Assembly (NCBI GenBank): GCA_965178585.1
Contig: OZ238267.1
Span: 2,914,001-2,978,000 of the forward strand
Source of the DNA: Marifrigoribacter sp965178585
GTDB taxonomy: Bacteria > Bacteroidota > Bacteroidia > Flavobacteriales > Flavobacteriaceae
Direction of reading: 5' to 3'
Length of the DNA stretch: 64,000 bases
The notes beneath the pieces were generated by a model, which worked only from the letters and a program-made list of their open reading frames with translations, had not been told where the DNA came from and made no database searches. Below are positions 41,761-50,621 of the stretch, one piece after another. Every line of letters starts with the position of its first letter. Positions within the stretch are counted from its first letter, which is position 1. A program made the translations under genes and the position numbers.

Positions 41761-43587
41761 CTATTTAAAAGTATAACTTAAGCCAAATTCAAAGTTACTC
41801 TTTGGCATAATCACATGATCTTTTTCATAATATTCAGTATCAAAAATATTATTAAATAAGATAAACAAAGAAAAGGATTTAATATCTGTTGAAACTTTTG
41901 CATCAACTATACTGTATGATTCTGTAGGTCTTTCAACATATTTATAAGTAACACTTGGCCTTACAATTTTAGCAATTGTAAAGTCAAAGACTCCTGTAAA
42001 ATGATGTTTCATGGAAGTATTAATTAAATATCTTGAAGCATAAACATTCGAATCGTGATAATCATCTTCTAGAAACATATAACCCAAATTAATTCGTTGA
42101 GGATTATTAAAAAGCATAAAATTATAAGCGGCATTCAACTCAAACCCTGAGGTTGTTATTTCTCTTAAGTTTTCGGCTATAAATATTGGGCTTTCTTCTG
42201 TTTCCTTTACATAATCAATTAAATCCTTTGCTTCCCTTCTAAAAGCTGCTCCAGTCAATTCAAATTTATTGATGGTGTACTTAATTCCTAGTTCTTCAGC
42301 TAAAGCCTTTTCAGGCTGTAATTCTGAATTTCCTGAAAGAAAGTTTGGAATATTAATGTACAGCTCTGTATAGGTTGGTACTCTATAGGAATAACCAATA
42401 TTTCCATAAATTTTAAAGTTATTTGAAAACTTATATCCAACATCTAATCCAGGAAAAGCTTGGAAATCGAAATCTGAGTAATAGCTTAATGAAACACCTG
42501 GAGTAATATCTAATTTATCATTTACCAATAAAAAACGGTGTTCAACAAACATATTAACTGCCGTTCTGTTTTGGTCTCCTAAATTATTACTCGACAAAGT
42601 TGTTTCTGAAATATCTACTCCGATACCTGTTGTTCCTAATTTATTTATAAAAGAAGAGTTTACTTCTGCAGCTATTTTATTAGTAATATTAAAGTTTCTT
42701 GAAAAACTTGGATCTTCTCTTTTTAACAGAAACATATCTTGTCCTCTTTTCCAATATAATTTTGGCTTAAATGTCCAATTATCTTTATTGAATAAGGTTG
42801 AAACTCCAACTAAACTTGTTTGAGTTTCTTCATATTCATTATAATCTGGGTTATTAGTGTAAAAATTGCTAGCACCAAACTTACGATCTAAAAAAGTTGC
42901 AATAACTTCTATTGGTTGATTATTAGTTAAAATACTACTCTTTAAAAAGTAATTAAGGTTTTCATAATCTGTATTTTCTCTATAACCTTGACTGCCATTA
43001 TATTCAAAATTCACAAAATGATTTGATTTTTCAAGGTTGGTTGCTGCTGTTAAACCTAAATTTAAACGATCGTATGATCCTCCTCCCGCTTCTAAATTAA
43101 TTTGTTCTTTAACATCGCTTTTCGTTACAATATTAATTGCTCCTGAAAATGCATTCTGCCCAAAAACTCTCGCTGCAGGCCCCTTAATAATCTCTATTCT
43201 TTCTATATTTTCTATAGGTATCATCATATTCATAGTATGATGTCCTGTTTGAGGGTCTTCAGTTTTAAACCCATCGATTAATATTAAGGTTTGATTGAAT
43301 TGCCCACCACGTATGTAAATATCAGATTGCATTCCATCTGTACCTCTTCTTCTAACATCTATTCCTGCTATGCTTTGTAATAAGTCAGGAACATTTGTTG
43401 CCGTACTATTTTTTATTTCTTCTGAAGAGATTACTGTAATGGTTCTTGAATTTTCAGAAAATGGCAAATCTATTCTGCTTGAAGTAATAAGTACTTCATC
43501 TAATTTTTCTTCCTTTGGAACCTCTTGAGAAAATGAAATAAATCCATTAAAAAAAGTAATCCAAATTAATATGTTTATTTTTTTCAT
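41761..43587 (-). CDS. TonB-dependent receptor, BtuB-like
   Basis: A 608-residue outer-membrane receptor of compact BtuB/colicin-receptor type: signal peptide (1-20), TonB-box-like LDEVLITSSRID (about 28-39), plug domain (about 45-160, with NVPDLLQSIAGIDVRRRGTD and GPAARVFGQNAFSGAINIVT), and a barrel ending SNFEFGLSYTFK with a terminal aromatic-then-Phe pattern. Its substrate cannot be read; cobalamin is the reference substrate, but the 88 bp upstream leaves no room for a cobalamin riboswitch and no B12 genes are near. Divergent from the Coa1-like gene. Confidence 0.85.
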   Translation of the reverse strand: MKKINILIWITFFNGFISFSQEVPKEEKLDEVLITSSRIDLPFSENSRTITVISSEEIKNSTATNVPDLLQSIAGIDVRRRGTDGMQSDIYIRGGQFNQTLILIDGFKTEDPQTGHHTMNMMIPIENIERIEIIKGPAARVFGQNAFSGAINIVTKSDVKEQINLEAGGGSYDRLNLGLTAATNLEKSNHFVNFEYNGSQGYRENTDYENLNYFLKSSILTNNQPIEVIATFLDRKFGASNFYTNNPDYNEYEETQTSLVGVSTLFNKDNWTFKPKLYWKRGQDMFLLKREDPSFSRNFNITNKIAAEVNSSFINKLGTTGIGVDISETTLSSNNLGDQNRTAVNMFVEHRFLLVNDKLDITPGVSLSYYSDFDFQAFPGLDVGYKFSNNFKIYGNIGYSYRVPTYTELYINIPNFLSGNSELQPEKALAEELGIKYTINKFELTGAAFRREAKDLIDYVKETEESPIFIAENLREITTSGFELNAAYNFMLFNNPQRINLGYMFLEDDYHDSNVYASRYLINTSMKHHFTGVFDFTIAKIVRPSVTYKYVERPTESYSIVDAKVSTDIKSFSLFILFNNIFDTEYYEKDHVIMPKSNFEFGLSYTFK

Positions 43588-43675
43588 AGTTGTATTTTAG
43601 GGAACGAAAGTAAAATTATTATAATAAAATATATAGAATATTTATATCTAAAAGTATCGCTTAAAATTGAAGATT

Positions 43676-44110
43676 ATGGAAGAAGTATATGATAAGAAAA
43701 ACTGGTTTCAAAGAAATTGGAAATGGGCATTACCCTCTTTTGGTTGCCTAACAATTATTGTAGTTTTTGCATTATTATTTGGAGCTATGGTCAGCAAAGT
43801 AACTGATATGTTTAAGGATTCTGTGCCTTATAGCGTAAGCATGGAAATTCTTCAAAAAAATGAATTGGTTTTAGAAAAATTAGGAGAACCTATAGAACCC
43901 AATGGAATGTTTAAAGGAAATATTAATTATCAAGATGATCAAGGAACAGCTGACTTAAAAATACCTGTTAAGGGGCCAAAAGGAAAAGCTACCATGTTGG
44001 TCATTGCAGAAAAAAATGGTGATCAATGGACCTATCAAACAATGAATGTTAGTTTCGATGATTCTGAAGAAACAATTAATTTATTAGAAGACCTTAAATT
44101 AATAGAATAA
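43676..44110 (+). CDS. Coa1/DUF1783-like membrane protein
   Basis: A 144-residue single-pass membrane protein with N-terminal EEVYDKKNWFQRNWKWALPS, a hydrophobic helix (about 20-42) and an exported domain of about 100 residues (YSVSMEILQKNELVLEKLGE, then a glycine-rich GMFKGNINYQDDQGTADLKI). This is the pattern of the cytochrome c oxidase assembly factor Coa1 family, common in bacteria as short membrane proteins of unproven role. I use ATG 43676 rather than the TTG nine bases before. A terminator follows directly. It may be unrelated to oxidase assembly here, as no cox genes are nearby. Confidence 0.7.
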   Translation: MEEVYDKKNWFQRNWKWALPSFGCLTIIVVFALLFGAMVSKVTDMFKDSVPYSVSMEILQKNELVLEKLGEPIEPNGMFKGNINYQDDQGTADLKIPVKGPKGKATMLVIAEKNGDQWTYQTMNVSFDDSEETINLLEDLKLIE

Positions 44111-44111
44111 A

Positions 44112-44141
44112 AAAATCCCAAACTTAAAAGTTTGGGATTTT
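44112..44141. terminator. Bidirectional intrinsic terminator
   Basis: AAAATCCCAAACTT (44112-44125) pairs with AAGTTTGGGATTTT (44128-44141). It separates the Coa1-like gene and the convergent atpC. Confidence 0.9.
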
Positions 44142-44165
44142 ATAATATTTGATAATTTTCTATGC

Positions 44166-44444
44166 TTAATCCGCTAGAACTATTACTTTATTATCTTTCA
44201 TTTCGATAGTACCACTATTTATCTCTAAAGACCATCTTCCATCATTATCCTTAGAAAATTTATCTTCAAATCCTTCGGTAAAAGTAGGTTCTCCTTTAAA
44301 CTTTACTTTCCCATTTTGTAAAGATGATACAATAGATGCGTGATTATTTAACATCTGAAACTCACCTGTTACTCCCGGTACGGTTACAGATTCAACTTCG
44401 CCACTTACTAAAGAAGCTTCTGGAGTTACTATTTCTAAATACAT
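44166..44444 (-). CDS. atpC: F1 ATP synthase epsilon subunit
   Basis: The epsilon subunit connects the rotor to F1. MYLEIVTPEASLVSGEVESV and FQMLNNHASIVSSLQNGKVK are the conserved beta-sandwich sequences (residues about 1-75). At 92 residues it lacks the C-terminal helical hairpin of the E. coli subunit (139 residues), as is normal in Bacteroidota. Between the first strands and the last there is an insertion (EGFEDKFSKDNDGRWSLEI). It follows atpD by 30 bp. Confidence 0.93.
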   Translation of the reverse strand: MYLEIVTPEASLVSGEVESVTVPGVTGEFQMLNNHASIVSSLQNGKVKFKGEPTFTEGFEDKFSKDNDGRWSLEINSGTIEMKDNKVIVLAD

Positions 44445-44474
44445 AATTCTAATCTTTAAGTATTAAGCAATTAA

Positions 44475-45980
44475 TTATGCTTCAGCTAACATAGTTTCAC
44501 CAGCTTCAATTGCTTCTTCAATGGTTCCTTTAAGGTTAAAGGCAGCTTCTGGCAAATGATCTAACTCACCATCCATAATCATGTTAAAACCTTTAATAGT
44601 TTCTTTAATATCTACCAAACATCCTGGAATACCAGTAAACTGTTCAGCAACATGGAATGGTTGAGATAAGAAACGTTGAACTTTTCTAGCTCTATATACA
44701 GACAATTTATCATCTTCAGATAATTCTTCCATACCTAAAATCGCGATGATATCTTGTAGTTCTTTATAATGTTGTAACAACTCTTTTACACGTTGTGCAC
44801 AATCATAATGTTCATCACCTAAAATATCTGCAGTTAAAATTCTAGAAGTAGAATCTAATGGATCTACCGCTGGATAAATACCTAACTCAGCAATTTTACG
44901 AGACAATACAGTTGTTGCATCTAAGTGAGCAAATGTTGTTGCTGGTGCTGGATCTGTTAAATCATCCGCAGGTACATATACTGCTTGTACTGAAGTAATA
45001 GACCCTCTTTTAGTTGAAGTAATACGTTCTTGCATCGTACCCATCTCCGTTGCTAATGTTGGTTGGTATCCTACTGCTGAAGGCATACGTCCAAGAAGTG
45101 CTGACACCTCAGATCCTGCTTGTGTAAAACGGAAGATATTATCAACGAAGAAAAGAACATCTTTTCCTTGTCCGTCTCCTGCTCCATCACGGAAATATTC
45201 TGCAATTGTTAACCCAGATAATGCTACACGAGCACGAGCTCCAGGAGGCTCATTCATTTGACCAAAAACGAAAGTTGCTTTAGATTCTTTTAAAGCTTCT
45301 TTATCAACTTTAGTAAGGTCCCAACCTCCATTTTCCATAGAATGTAAGAAGTCGTCACCATATTTTATAATTCCAGACTCAAGCATTTCACGAAGTAAAT
45401 CGTTCCCTTCACGAGTACGCTCTCCTACTCCAGCAAATACTGAAAGTCCACCGTGTCCTTTTGCAATGTTATTAATAAGCTCTTGAATAAGTACTGTTTT
45501 ACCTACTCCTGCTCCACCAAATAAACCAATTTTACCACCTTTAGCATAAGGCTCTACAAGGTCAATTACTTTAATCCCTGTAAAAAGAACTTCTGTTGAA
45601 GTTGAAAGGTCTTCAAATTTTGGTGCATCACGGTGAATTGACATCCCGTTGTCACCTGCTTTTGGCAAATCTCCAATTCCATCAATAGAATCTCCAATTA
45701 CGTTAAAAAGACGTCCGTAAACATCATCACCAATAGGCATTTGGATTGGTGCTCCAGTTGCTACAGCATCAACTCCTCTACTTAATCCATCTGTTGAATC
45801 CATAGAAATTGTTCTCACTGTATTTTCTCCAATATGTGATTGAACTTCTAATACTAATAATTTTCCATTATTATTTACTTCAAGAGAATCGTAAATTTTT
45901 GGAAGTTCTGATCCGTTTGCAAATTCAATATCTACAACGGGTCCAATAATTTGTGCAACTTTACCTGTAACTTTTGACAT
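44475..45980 (-). CDS. atpD: F1 ATP synthase beta subunit
   Basis: Catalytic subunit of F-type ATP synthase. The P-loop GGAGVGKTVLIQELINNIAK is at about residues 158-177, with GERTREGNDL, the DELSEED-like ELSEDDKLSVYRARKVQRF and ATTVLSRKIAELGIYPAVDP. 501 residues is full length for the phylum. The atpD-atpC pair separated from the other atp genes is the standard Bacteroidota arrangement. Confidence 0.98.
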   Translation of the reverse strand: MSKVTGKVAQIIGPVVDIEFANGSELPKIYDSLEVNNNGKLLVLEVQSHIGENTVRTISMDSTDGLSRGVDAVATGAPIQMPIGDDVYGRLFNVIGDSIDGIGDLPKAGDNGMSIHRDAPKFEDLSTSTEVLFTGIKVIDLVEPYAKGGKIGLFGGAGVGKTVLIQELINNIAKGHGGLSVFAGVGERTREGNDLLREMLESGIIKYGDDFLHSMENGGWDLTKVDKEALKESKATFVFGQMNEPPGARARVALSGLTIAEYFRDGAGDGQGKDVLFFVDNIFRFTQAGSEVSALLGRMPSAVGYQPTLATEMGTMQERITSTKRGSITSVQAVYVPADDLTDPAPATTFAHLDATTVLSRKIAELGIYPAVDPLDSTSRILTADILGDEHYDCAQRVKELLQHYKELQDIIAILGMEELSEDDKLSVYRARKVQRFLSQPFHVAEQFTGIPGCLVDIKETIKGFNMIMDGELDHLPEAAFNLKGTIEEAIEAGETMLAEA

Positions 45981-46040
45981 TATTAACTGTTTATTATTTA
46001 GTACTATTAGGGCTCTAAATATCCCTTATTTTAAACGGGG

Positions 46041-46072
46041 CAAAGATAGTTTTTTATATTGAAAAAATACAA
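46041..46072 (-). promoter_or_regulatory. Candidate promoter of atpD-atpC
   Basis: TATCTTTG (46048-46041, minus strand) matches TAnnTTTG; TTG at 46072-46070 is 21 bp upstream. The leader of about 55 nt can form a short AGGG/CCCT stem. Confidence 0.55.
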
Positions 46073-46164
46073 GACTAAACCTTAATTTTTTATAACAAAT
46101 AAATACAGATTATTCATTCCTAACAACCACCTACTCTTATAAGTAATCAAAGTTTTAATAAATA

Positions 46165-46195
46165 AAAAAACCGAAGTCAATGACTTCGGTTTTTT
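46165..46195 (-). terminator. Intrinsic terminator of the SGNH lipoprotein gene
   Basis: AAAAAACCGAAGTCA (46165-46179) and TGACTTCGGTTTTTT (46181-46195) form a near-perfect stem; it follows the stop at 46218 on the minus strand and can also act in reverse. Confidence 0.9.
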
Positions 46196-46217
46196 TATTT
46201 AATTTATAGTTGAAATA

Positions 46218-47714
46218 TTACAATCCTTGACGATACATAACTGTATAATCATCTGCTTTTAGCATAGAATTAGATTCATCAAAATTAGAACCATACGTAG
46301 CATCAATTGCTTCTAAAAATTTATTAGCCATTAAACCATAACCTCTAGAAGTTAAATGAACACCATCCAAACTAACTAATCCTCCAAAAACTAATTGTGT
46401 TGTCATCGTAAAATTATCAAATTGAATTCCACTCGTAGATGCTTCAATTAGTATCGATTTAAAATCTACAAACGCAAGTCCTTTTGCATTAGCTACATTT
46501 TCTATAGTAACATTATATGCATCTGTTGCAACTTTAATATTTTGTTGTTCGTTTGGAGTTAGCACCCATTGATCTTCTAATGGTACTGAAACACCATTAA
46601 TCAATTGAGGGTTTCCACCTACGGTAGAGCCAATAAAACTAGAACCTGCTAATACAAATAAATCGTTAGGAGTTGCTTGTCTATACGATGGTAAACCTAA
46701 AACGGATAAATCTGTTAAATATTCATCCACTAGGGTTACAGCATTTTGACCTGCTGCAAAATTTATAGTTCTTGCTGCTCTTTCAGAAGCAGTAATTAAT
46801 CCTCCGGCTTCAGCAGCTTGCAAACCACCATTATATTGTGCAAAAGCTCCGTTTAATTGAGCAGCTGTAGCTGCATCTAAAGGGACTGCATTATAAGGTA
46901 CCGTTGTAAAATTTGATAGACTTGTAATGTAAGGTACATTTGCAACTACACCTTTAGCTCCATTGGCTGTTAATGCATCTGCAATAGCTAAAAAAGCTTG
47001 TCCAAAAACATTAGGATCGGTGATATCTGATGGTCCATAAGTAGATGGATCAAAATTACCTGTTTGATCAACTCCAGCACCTCCATTTAAAGCATATCCT
47101 AAAACATCATTCCCACCAATTTCTGAAAGTGTGAAAAATGTTCCTCCTTGAGAAACTGCATCTTCTAGAACTGTTGCATTTGGACTTGAAGCCATTCTTG
47201 CAAAATATGGATTTGATTGTCCTATTGGTACTCCAGCAACATTACCATATCCAGGTGCTAATAAGTGAAAACTTTTTGCTCCAGGTACTCCCATATTATT
47301 AAAAGGACCTGCCAAGACATTTGAAACTTCTGTAGTAGGAATTCCGTCTACAACACTAATTCCTGCTCCATCAAAATATAGTCTAGGTCCAGCAATAGGC
47401 ACTCCACCTAATACCAAACCTCCAACATTATCACTTACCATAGGTTGAGTAAATTCTCCACCACCAGCATTTGCAAATGCTCCTGCTAAAAAATTAGGAA
47501 AAGAATTTAATTGACTTGCAATAAACACAGTACCATCTGTGGTACCTGCTGTAAATGAAGCCCCTACTGAAACGTATTTTGAAAAATCTGCAGATCCTGA
47601 TGTCAAAGGAACTATTGGTTCAACAGGAATGTCATATTCTTCAGAACAAGACACCAATAGAGTTAATGATAAAGCAAAAACTCCAATATTTTTATATTTA
47701 TTTAATAATTTCAT
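46218..47714 (-). CDS. SGNH/GDSL-type esterase, surface lipoprotein
   Basis: A 498-residue lipoprotein (LTLLVSC, cysteine 23) with an SGNH hydrolase domain. Block I is YVSVGASFTAG with serine 53 in GAS (instead of GDS), block III is IGGND, and block V SLDGVHLTSRGYGLMANKFL holds the catalytic Asp and His. An outer-membrane-anchored hydrolase of ester bonds (lipids or acylated sugars) is likely. It follows the large TonB receptor by 20 bp, in the position where SusD-like proteins usually stand, so the two may form a receptor-lipoprotein pair. The sequence is rich in Ala and Gly, unlike most neighbours. Confidence 0.8.
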   Translation of the reverse strand: MKLLNKYKNIGVFALSLTLLVSCSEEYDIPVEPIVPLTSGSADFSKYVSVGASFTAGTTDGTVFIASQLNSFPNFLAGAFANAGGGEFTQPMVSDNVGGLVLGGVPIAGPRLYFDGAGISVVDGIPTTEVSNVLAGPFNNMGVPGAKSFHLLAPGYGNVAGVPIGQSNPYFARMASSPNATVLEDAVSQGGTFFTLSEIGGNDVLGYALNGGAGVDQTGNFDPSTYGPSDITDPNVFGQAFLAIADALTANGAKGVVANVPYITSLSNFTTVPYNAVPLDAATAAQLNGAFAQYNGGLQAAEAGGLITASERAARTINFAAGQNAVTLVDEYLTDLSVLGLPSYRQATPNDLFVLAGSSFIGSTVGGNPQLINGVSVPLEDQWVLTPNEQQNIKVATDAYNVTIENVANAKGLAFVDFKSILIEASTSGIQFDNFTMTTQLVFGGLVSLDGVHLTSRGYGLMANKFLEAIDATYGSNFDESNSMLKADDYTVMYRQGL

Positions 47715-47734
47715 ATTACTAATTTTTAATTTTA

Positions 47735-50503
47735 TTAATTATTGATCGTTAAAGAAATATAATATTGAGATCCAATATTACCAGTACCTACAGCACTTTG
47801 ATATTCTGTGCCAATTAAATTAGTAGCCCCTGCTTTAATGATAGATTTTATCGCTGGAATAGTATAATTTATTTGAGCATCTAATAAATAAATTTCTGGC
47901 ATAACTGCATTAGCTAAACTTGATTCCCATAAATACTCTCCTTTATATCTACCATCAACATTAAACCCAAAGTTTTTAAAAACCTGTGGATTTCCAACAG
48001 ACAATTTAACTTGATGTTCTGGTGTATTAAATCCTGCGCTAAAATCTGGATCTGAAGCTTGATCAAAATCAAACTGAGCAAAGGTATAGTTTGCTTCAAA
48101 AATAAAGTCTTTAGCAAATTTAATATTACCTCCAATTACAAAACCATAAGAGGAAACATCTGCACTAGTATTTGTATATACTTGGAAATTTTGAATATCT
48201 CCTGCAACAATATCAGCAACACCAGAAAGTTCCCCTGCAATTCCATTTTCAGGAGTTACTACAATCTTTTGGTTGATAAACCCGTCATAGATATTATAGT
48301 AAACATTAGCATCTAGATTTACAGGACCAATTTTCCCACGGTAACCAATGTCAAAAGCAGTAACTTTTTCTTGTTCTACTAAAGGTGTAGCAACAGATTC
48401 TAATACTGTTGGGTCTCCAGTTGCAGCAAAAAGCTCAACAGAAGTTCTTGTATACGAATTATAATAAGCATCTCTACCTGTTAAACTAGTTCCTGGTAAA
48501 TCTCTATCTAAGTTATCTGGAGAAGAACCAACTAAGATAGCTCTACCAACATCAAACCCAATAAATAACGATTGAGTATCTGGATTTCTAAATCCTGTTT
48601 GAAAAGACCCTCTAATATTATGTTGTTTTCTATCACCTGCTGCATAATTTAATGAAACTCTTGGGGAAAATTTACCATCAAAAAATTCATTTTTATCATA
48701 ACGAATAGAAGCAGTTACTTTCAAACGTTCTTCAGCTAAAAACTTTTTAGAAGCTTGAACATATGCACCTGCCTCATTATAATCAATAGGTCCATCATAA
48801 TCTGTAAAAATAGTTCCGCCAGAATTTAATGAATATTGTCTATAAGAGCCTCCTACTTGAAGATCCATATAATCATTTAAAAGGCTTCTAAAATTATAAT
48901 TTCCCTCTCCAACATACATTCTTGTGTTGTCTACAAATTTAGAACCACTATCAACATCTGGATCACTTATAATACGATCATAAGCTTCATTAAACTCAGG
49001 AGTACCTGGCTGTAATGTATAAGCATCATCTGCAACAATTCTTGCTCCTGCGTGTGCTTGTTCACTTGTTGACCCTCCTAGTACAGCTTGCAAATAAGCT
49101 CCAGCATAGGTTCCAAACCATTCCGTTGCATTTTCTTTACTTAAATTAATACCTGTAAAACGCATGTCGTAAGAGTTTCCAGCAGCCTCATTAATCATAT
49201 AACCTCTAACAAAAAAGTCTTTGCTTTTAAGTTCTAATTTGTGTTGTTGCATTAAAAAGTTATCTAATTGATATCTATTAGCTCCTTGGTAAATGGTTCT
49301 CCCAAAACCAAATTTAGAATTCCAAATAATCTCAAAATCATCACCTGTTGGTCTATAATTTAATGAAAAATCTGCTTTACCACTTGCTGCTACATAGTCA
49401 GTAACATCTTGCTCTCTATACCCTGTTCTGGAAACATTCACAGCTGGCACTAAATTACTAGCCCCAGCAGGTATTATTCCCATGGCTTCTAGATTTTGTG
49501 CAACTTCATTTAAATTTGTTTTATTTGCAGCTAAACTTACTTCATCACCATAAATATTTAACCCATCATGTGCTGGTTGTCCTTCGTAAGGAATTATTTC
49601 ATCTGGTAAACCAGGCGTTCTTTGTACATATTGATTGTCATCGGTAGCATACCATTCTGTTCCTTGTAAGTAAGAAAATGATGCTTTTGCAGCAAATTTA
49701 TCACTGAACTTATGAGCAGCTCTAATTCCAAAATCGTAAAAATTATTATCACCTGCAGCTACCTGAGAAGTAATTCCAGTTTTTACATATACACTAATCC
49801 CTTCATGATCAAATGGACTTTTACTAGTCATAAATAAAATACCATTAAAAGCATTGGCACCATACAATGCGGAAGAAGCTCCTGGTAATAACTCAACACT
49901 ATTAACATCAAGCTCATTCATTCCTAGAAAGTTCCCGATTGCAAAGTTTAATGCTGGAGAAGCATTATCCATACCATCTACTAACTGAACAAAACGAGTA
50001 TTTGCAAAAGTTGCAAAACCACGTGTATTTATAGAATTAAATGTTAAACTTCCTTTATTCATATCCACCCCTTTTAAGTTTTCTAAACTTGAATAAAAGT
50101 CAGGTGAAGCAGCGTTTTTTATATCTCTAGCATCAAATCTTTCAATTGTTACGGGAGATTCTCTAACACTTTCTGGTGTTCTAGACGCCGAAACAACTAC
50201 TTCGTCTAATTGATCTCCTTCATTTAATGATATATTGAATGTTTGGTTGTTTGATGTTACTTCTTGTGTAACTGACTGATAACCTACACTACTAATTTCA
50301 ATTGAAAACGGGGGAGTTTGATCAACTTTTAATGTAAAATTACCGTCAAAATCTGAGGATGTACCTACTGCAGCACCGACAACAATAATGTTGGCACCTA
50401 AAATAGGCTCTTGAGATTGATCTACAACATTTCCGGTAAGGGTGGTTTGTGAAAAAGCAACAAGGCTAAAACACAAACAAAAAAATGTAATAATAGTCTT
50501 CAT
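47735..50503 (-). CDS. TonB-dependent receptor with carboxypeptidase-like regulatory domain
   Basis: A large outer-membrane receptor of 922 residues: signal peptide (MKTIITFFCLCFSLVAFSQT), a CarboxypepD_reg-like domain (about 20-100, LTGNVVDQSQEPILGANIIV), a TonB-box region (LDEVVVSASRTPES), a plug (about 120-235, with ASSALYGANAFNGILFMTSK) and a 22-strand barrel ending QYYISLTINN. Gene order (receptor then SGNH lipoprotein) suggests uptake of an ester- or lipid-type substrate. ATG 50503 is chosen because the upstream extension to 50566 overlaps a promoter. The pair resembles SusC-like loci but lacks SusD. Confidence 0.88.
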   Translation of the reverse strand: MKTIITFFCLCFSLVAFSQTTLTGNVVDQSQEPILGANIIVVGAAVGTSSDFDGNFTLKVDQTPPFSIEISSVGYQSVTQEVTSNNQTFNISLNEGDQLDEVVVSASRTPESVRESPVTIERFDARDIKNAASPDFYSSLENLKGVDMNKGSLTFNSINTRGFATFANTRFVQLVDGMDNASPALNFAIGNFLGMNELDVNSVELLPGASSALYGANAFNGILFMTSKSPFDHEGISVYVKTGITSQVAAGDNNFYDFGIRAAHKFSDKFAAKASFSYLQGTEWYATDDNQYVQRTPGLPDEIIPYEGQPAHDGLNIYGDEVSLAANKTNLNEVAQNLEAMGIIPAGASNLVPAVNVSRTGYREQDVTDYVAASGKADFSLNYRPTGDDFEIIWNSKFGFGRTIYQGANRYQLDNFLMQQHKLELKSKDFFVRGYMINEAAGNSYDMRFTGINLSKENATEWFGTYAGAYLQAVLGGSTSEQAHAGARIVADDAYTLQPGTPEFNEAYDRIISDPDVDSGSKFVDNTRMYVGEGNYNFRSLLNDYMDLQVGGSYRQYSLNSGGTIFTDYDGPIDYNEAGAYVQASKKFLAEERLKVTASIRYDKNEFFDGKFSPRVSLNYAAGDRKQHNIRGSFQTGFRNPDTQSLFIGFDVGRAILVGSSPDNLDRDLPGTSLTGRDAYYNSYTRTSVELFAATGDPTVLESVATPLVEQEKVTAFDIGYRGKIGPVNLDANVYYNIYDGFINQKIVVTPENGIAGELSGVADIVAGDIQNFQVYTNTSADVSSYGFVIGGNIKFAKDFIFEANYTFAQFDFDQASDPDFSAGFNTPEHQVKLSVGNPQVFKNFGFNVDGRYKGEYLWESSLANAVMPEIYLLDAQINYTIPAIKSIIKAGATNLIGTEYQSAVGTGNIGSQYYISLTINN

Positions 50504-50531
50504 ATGTTTATTTGAATTGGTTTTTAATGCC

Positions 50532-50561
50532 GAAATATACACAATTTTAGCCTGAATCAAA
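50532..50561 (-). promoter_or_regulatory. Promoter of the receptor/SGNH-lipoprotein operon
   Basis: On the minus strand TTTG (50561-50558), 18 bp and TATATTTC (50539-50532) match the consensus except the last base of the -7 element. It gives a leader of about 20 nt to ATG 50503. Confidence 0.6.
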
Positions 50562-50621
50562 GGCATAACAATTTAAAATGAGTATAAATTTCAAATAAAA
50601 AAGACTAAACTATCCTTATGT

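Noticed and set aside
43588..43675. Cobalamin riboswitch before the BtuB-like receptor
   Set aside because: Only 88 bp separate the divergent genes, and no B12-box sequence is visible.
44166..44444. Truncated atpC
   Set aside because: The 92-residue form without the C-terminal hairpin is normal for Bacteroidota.
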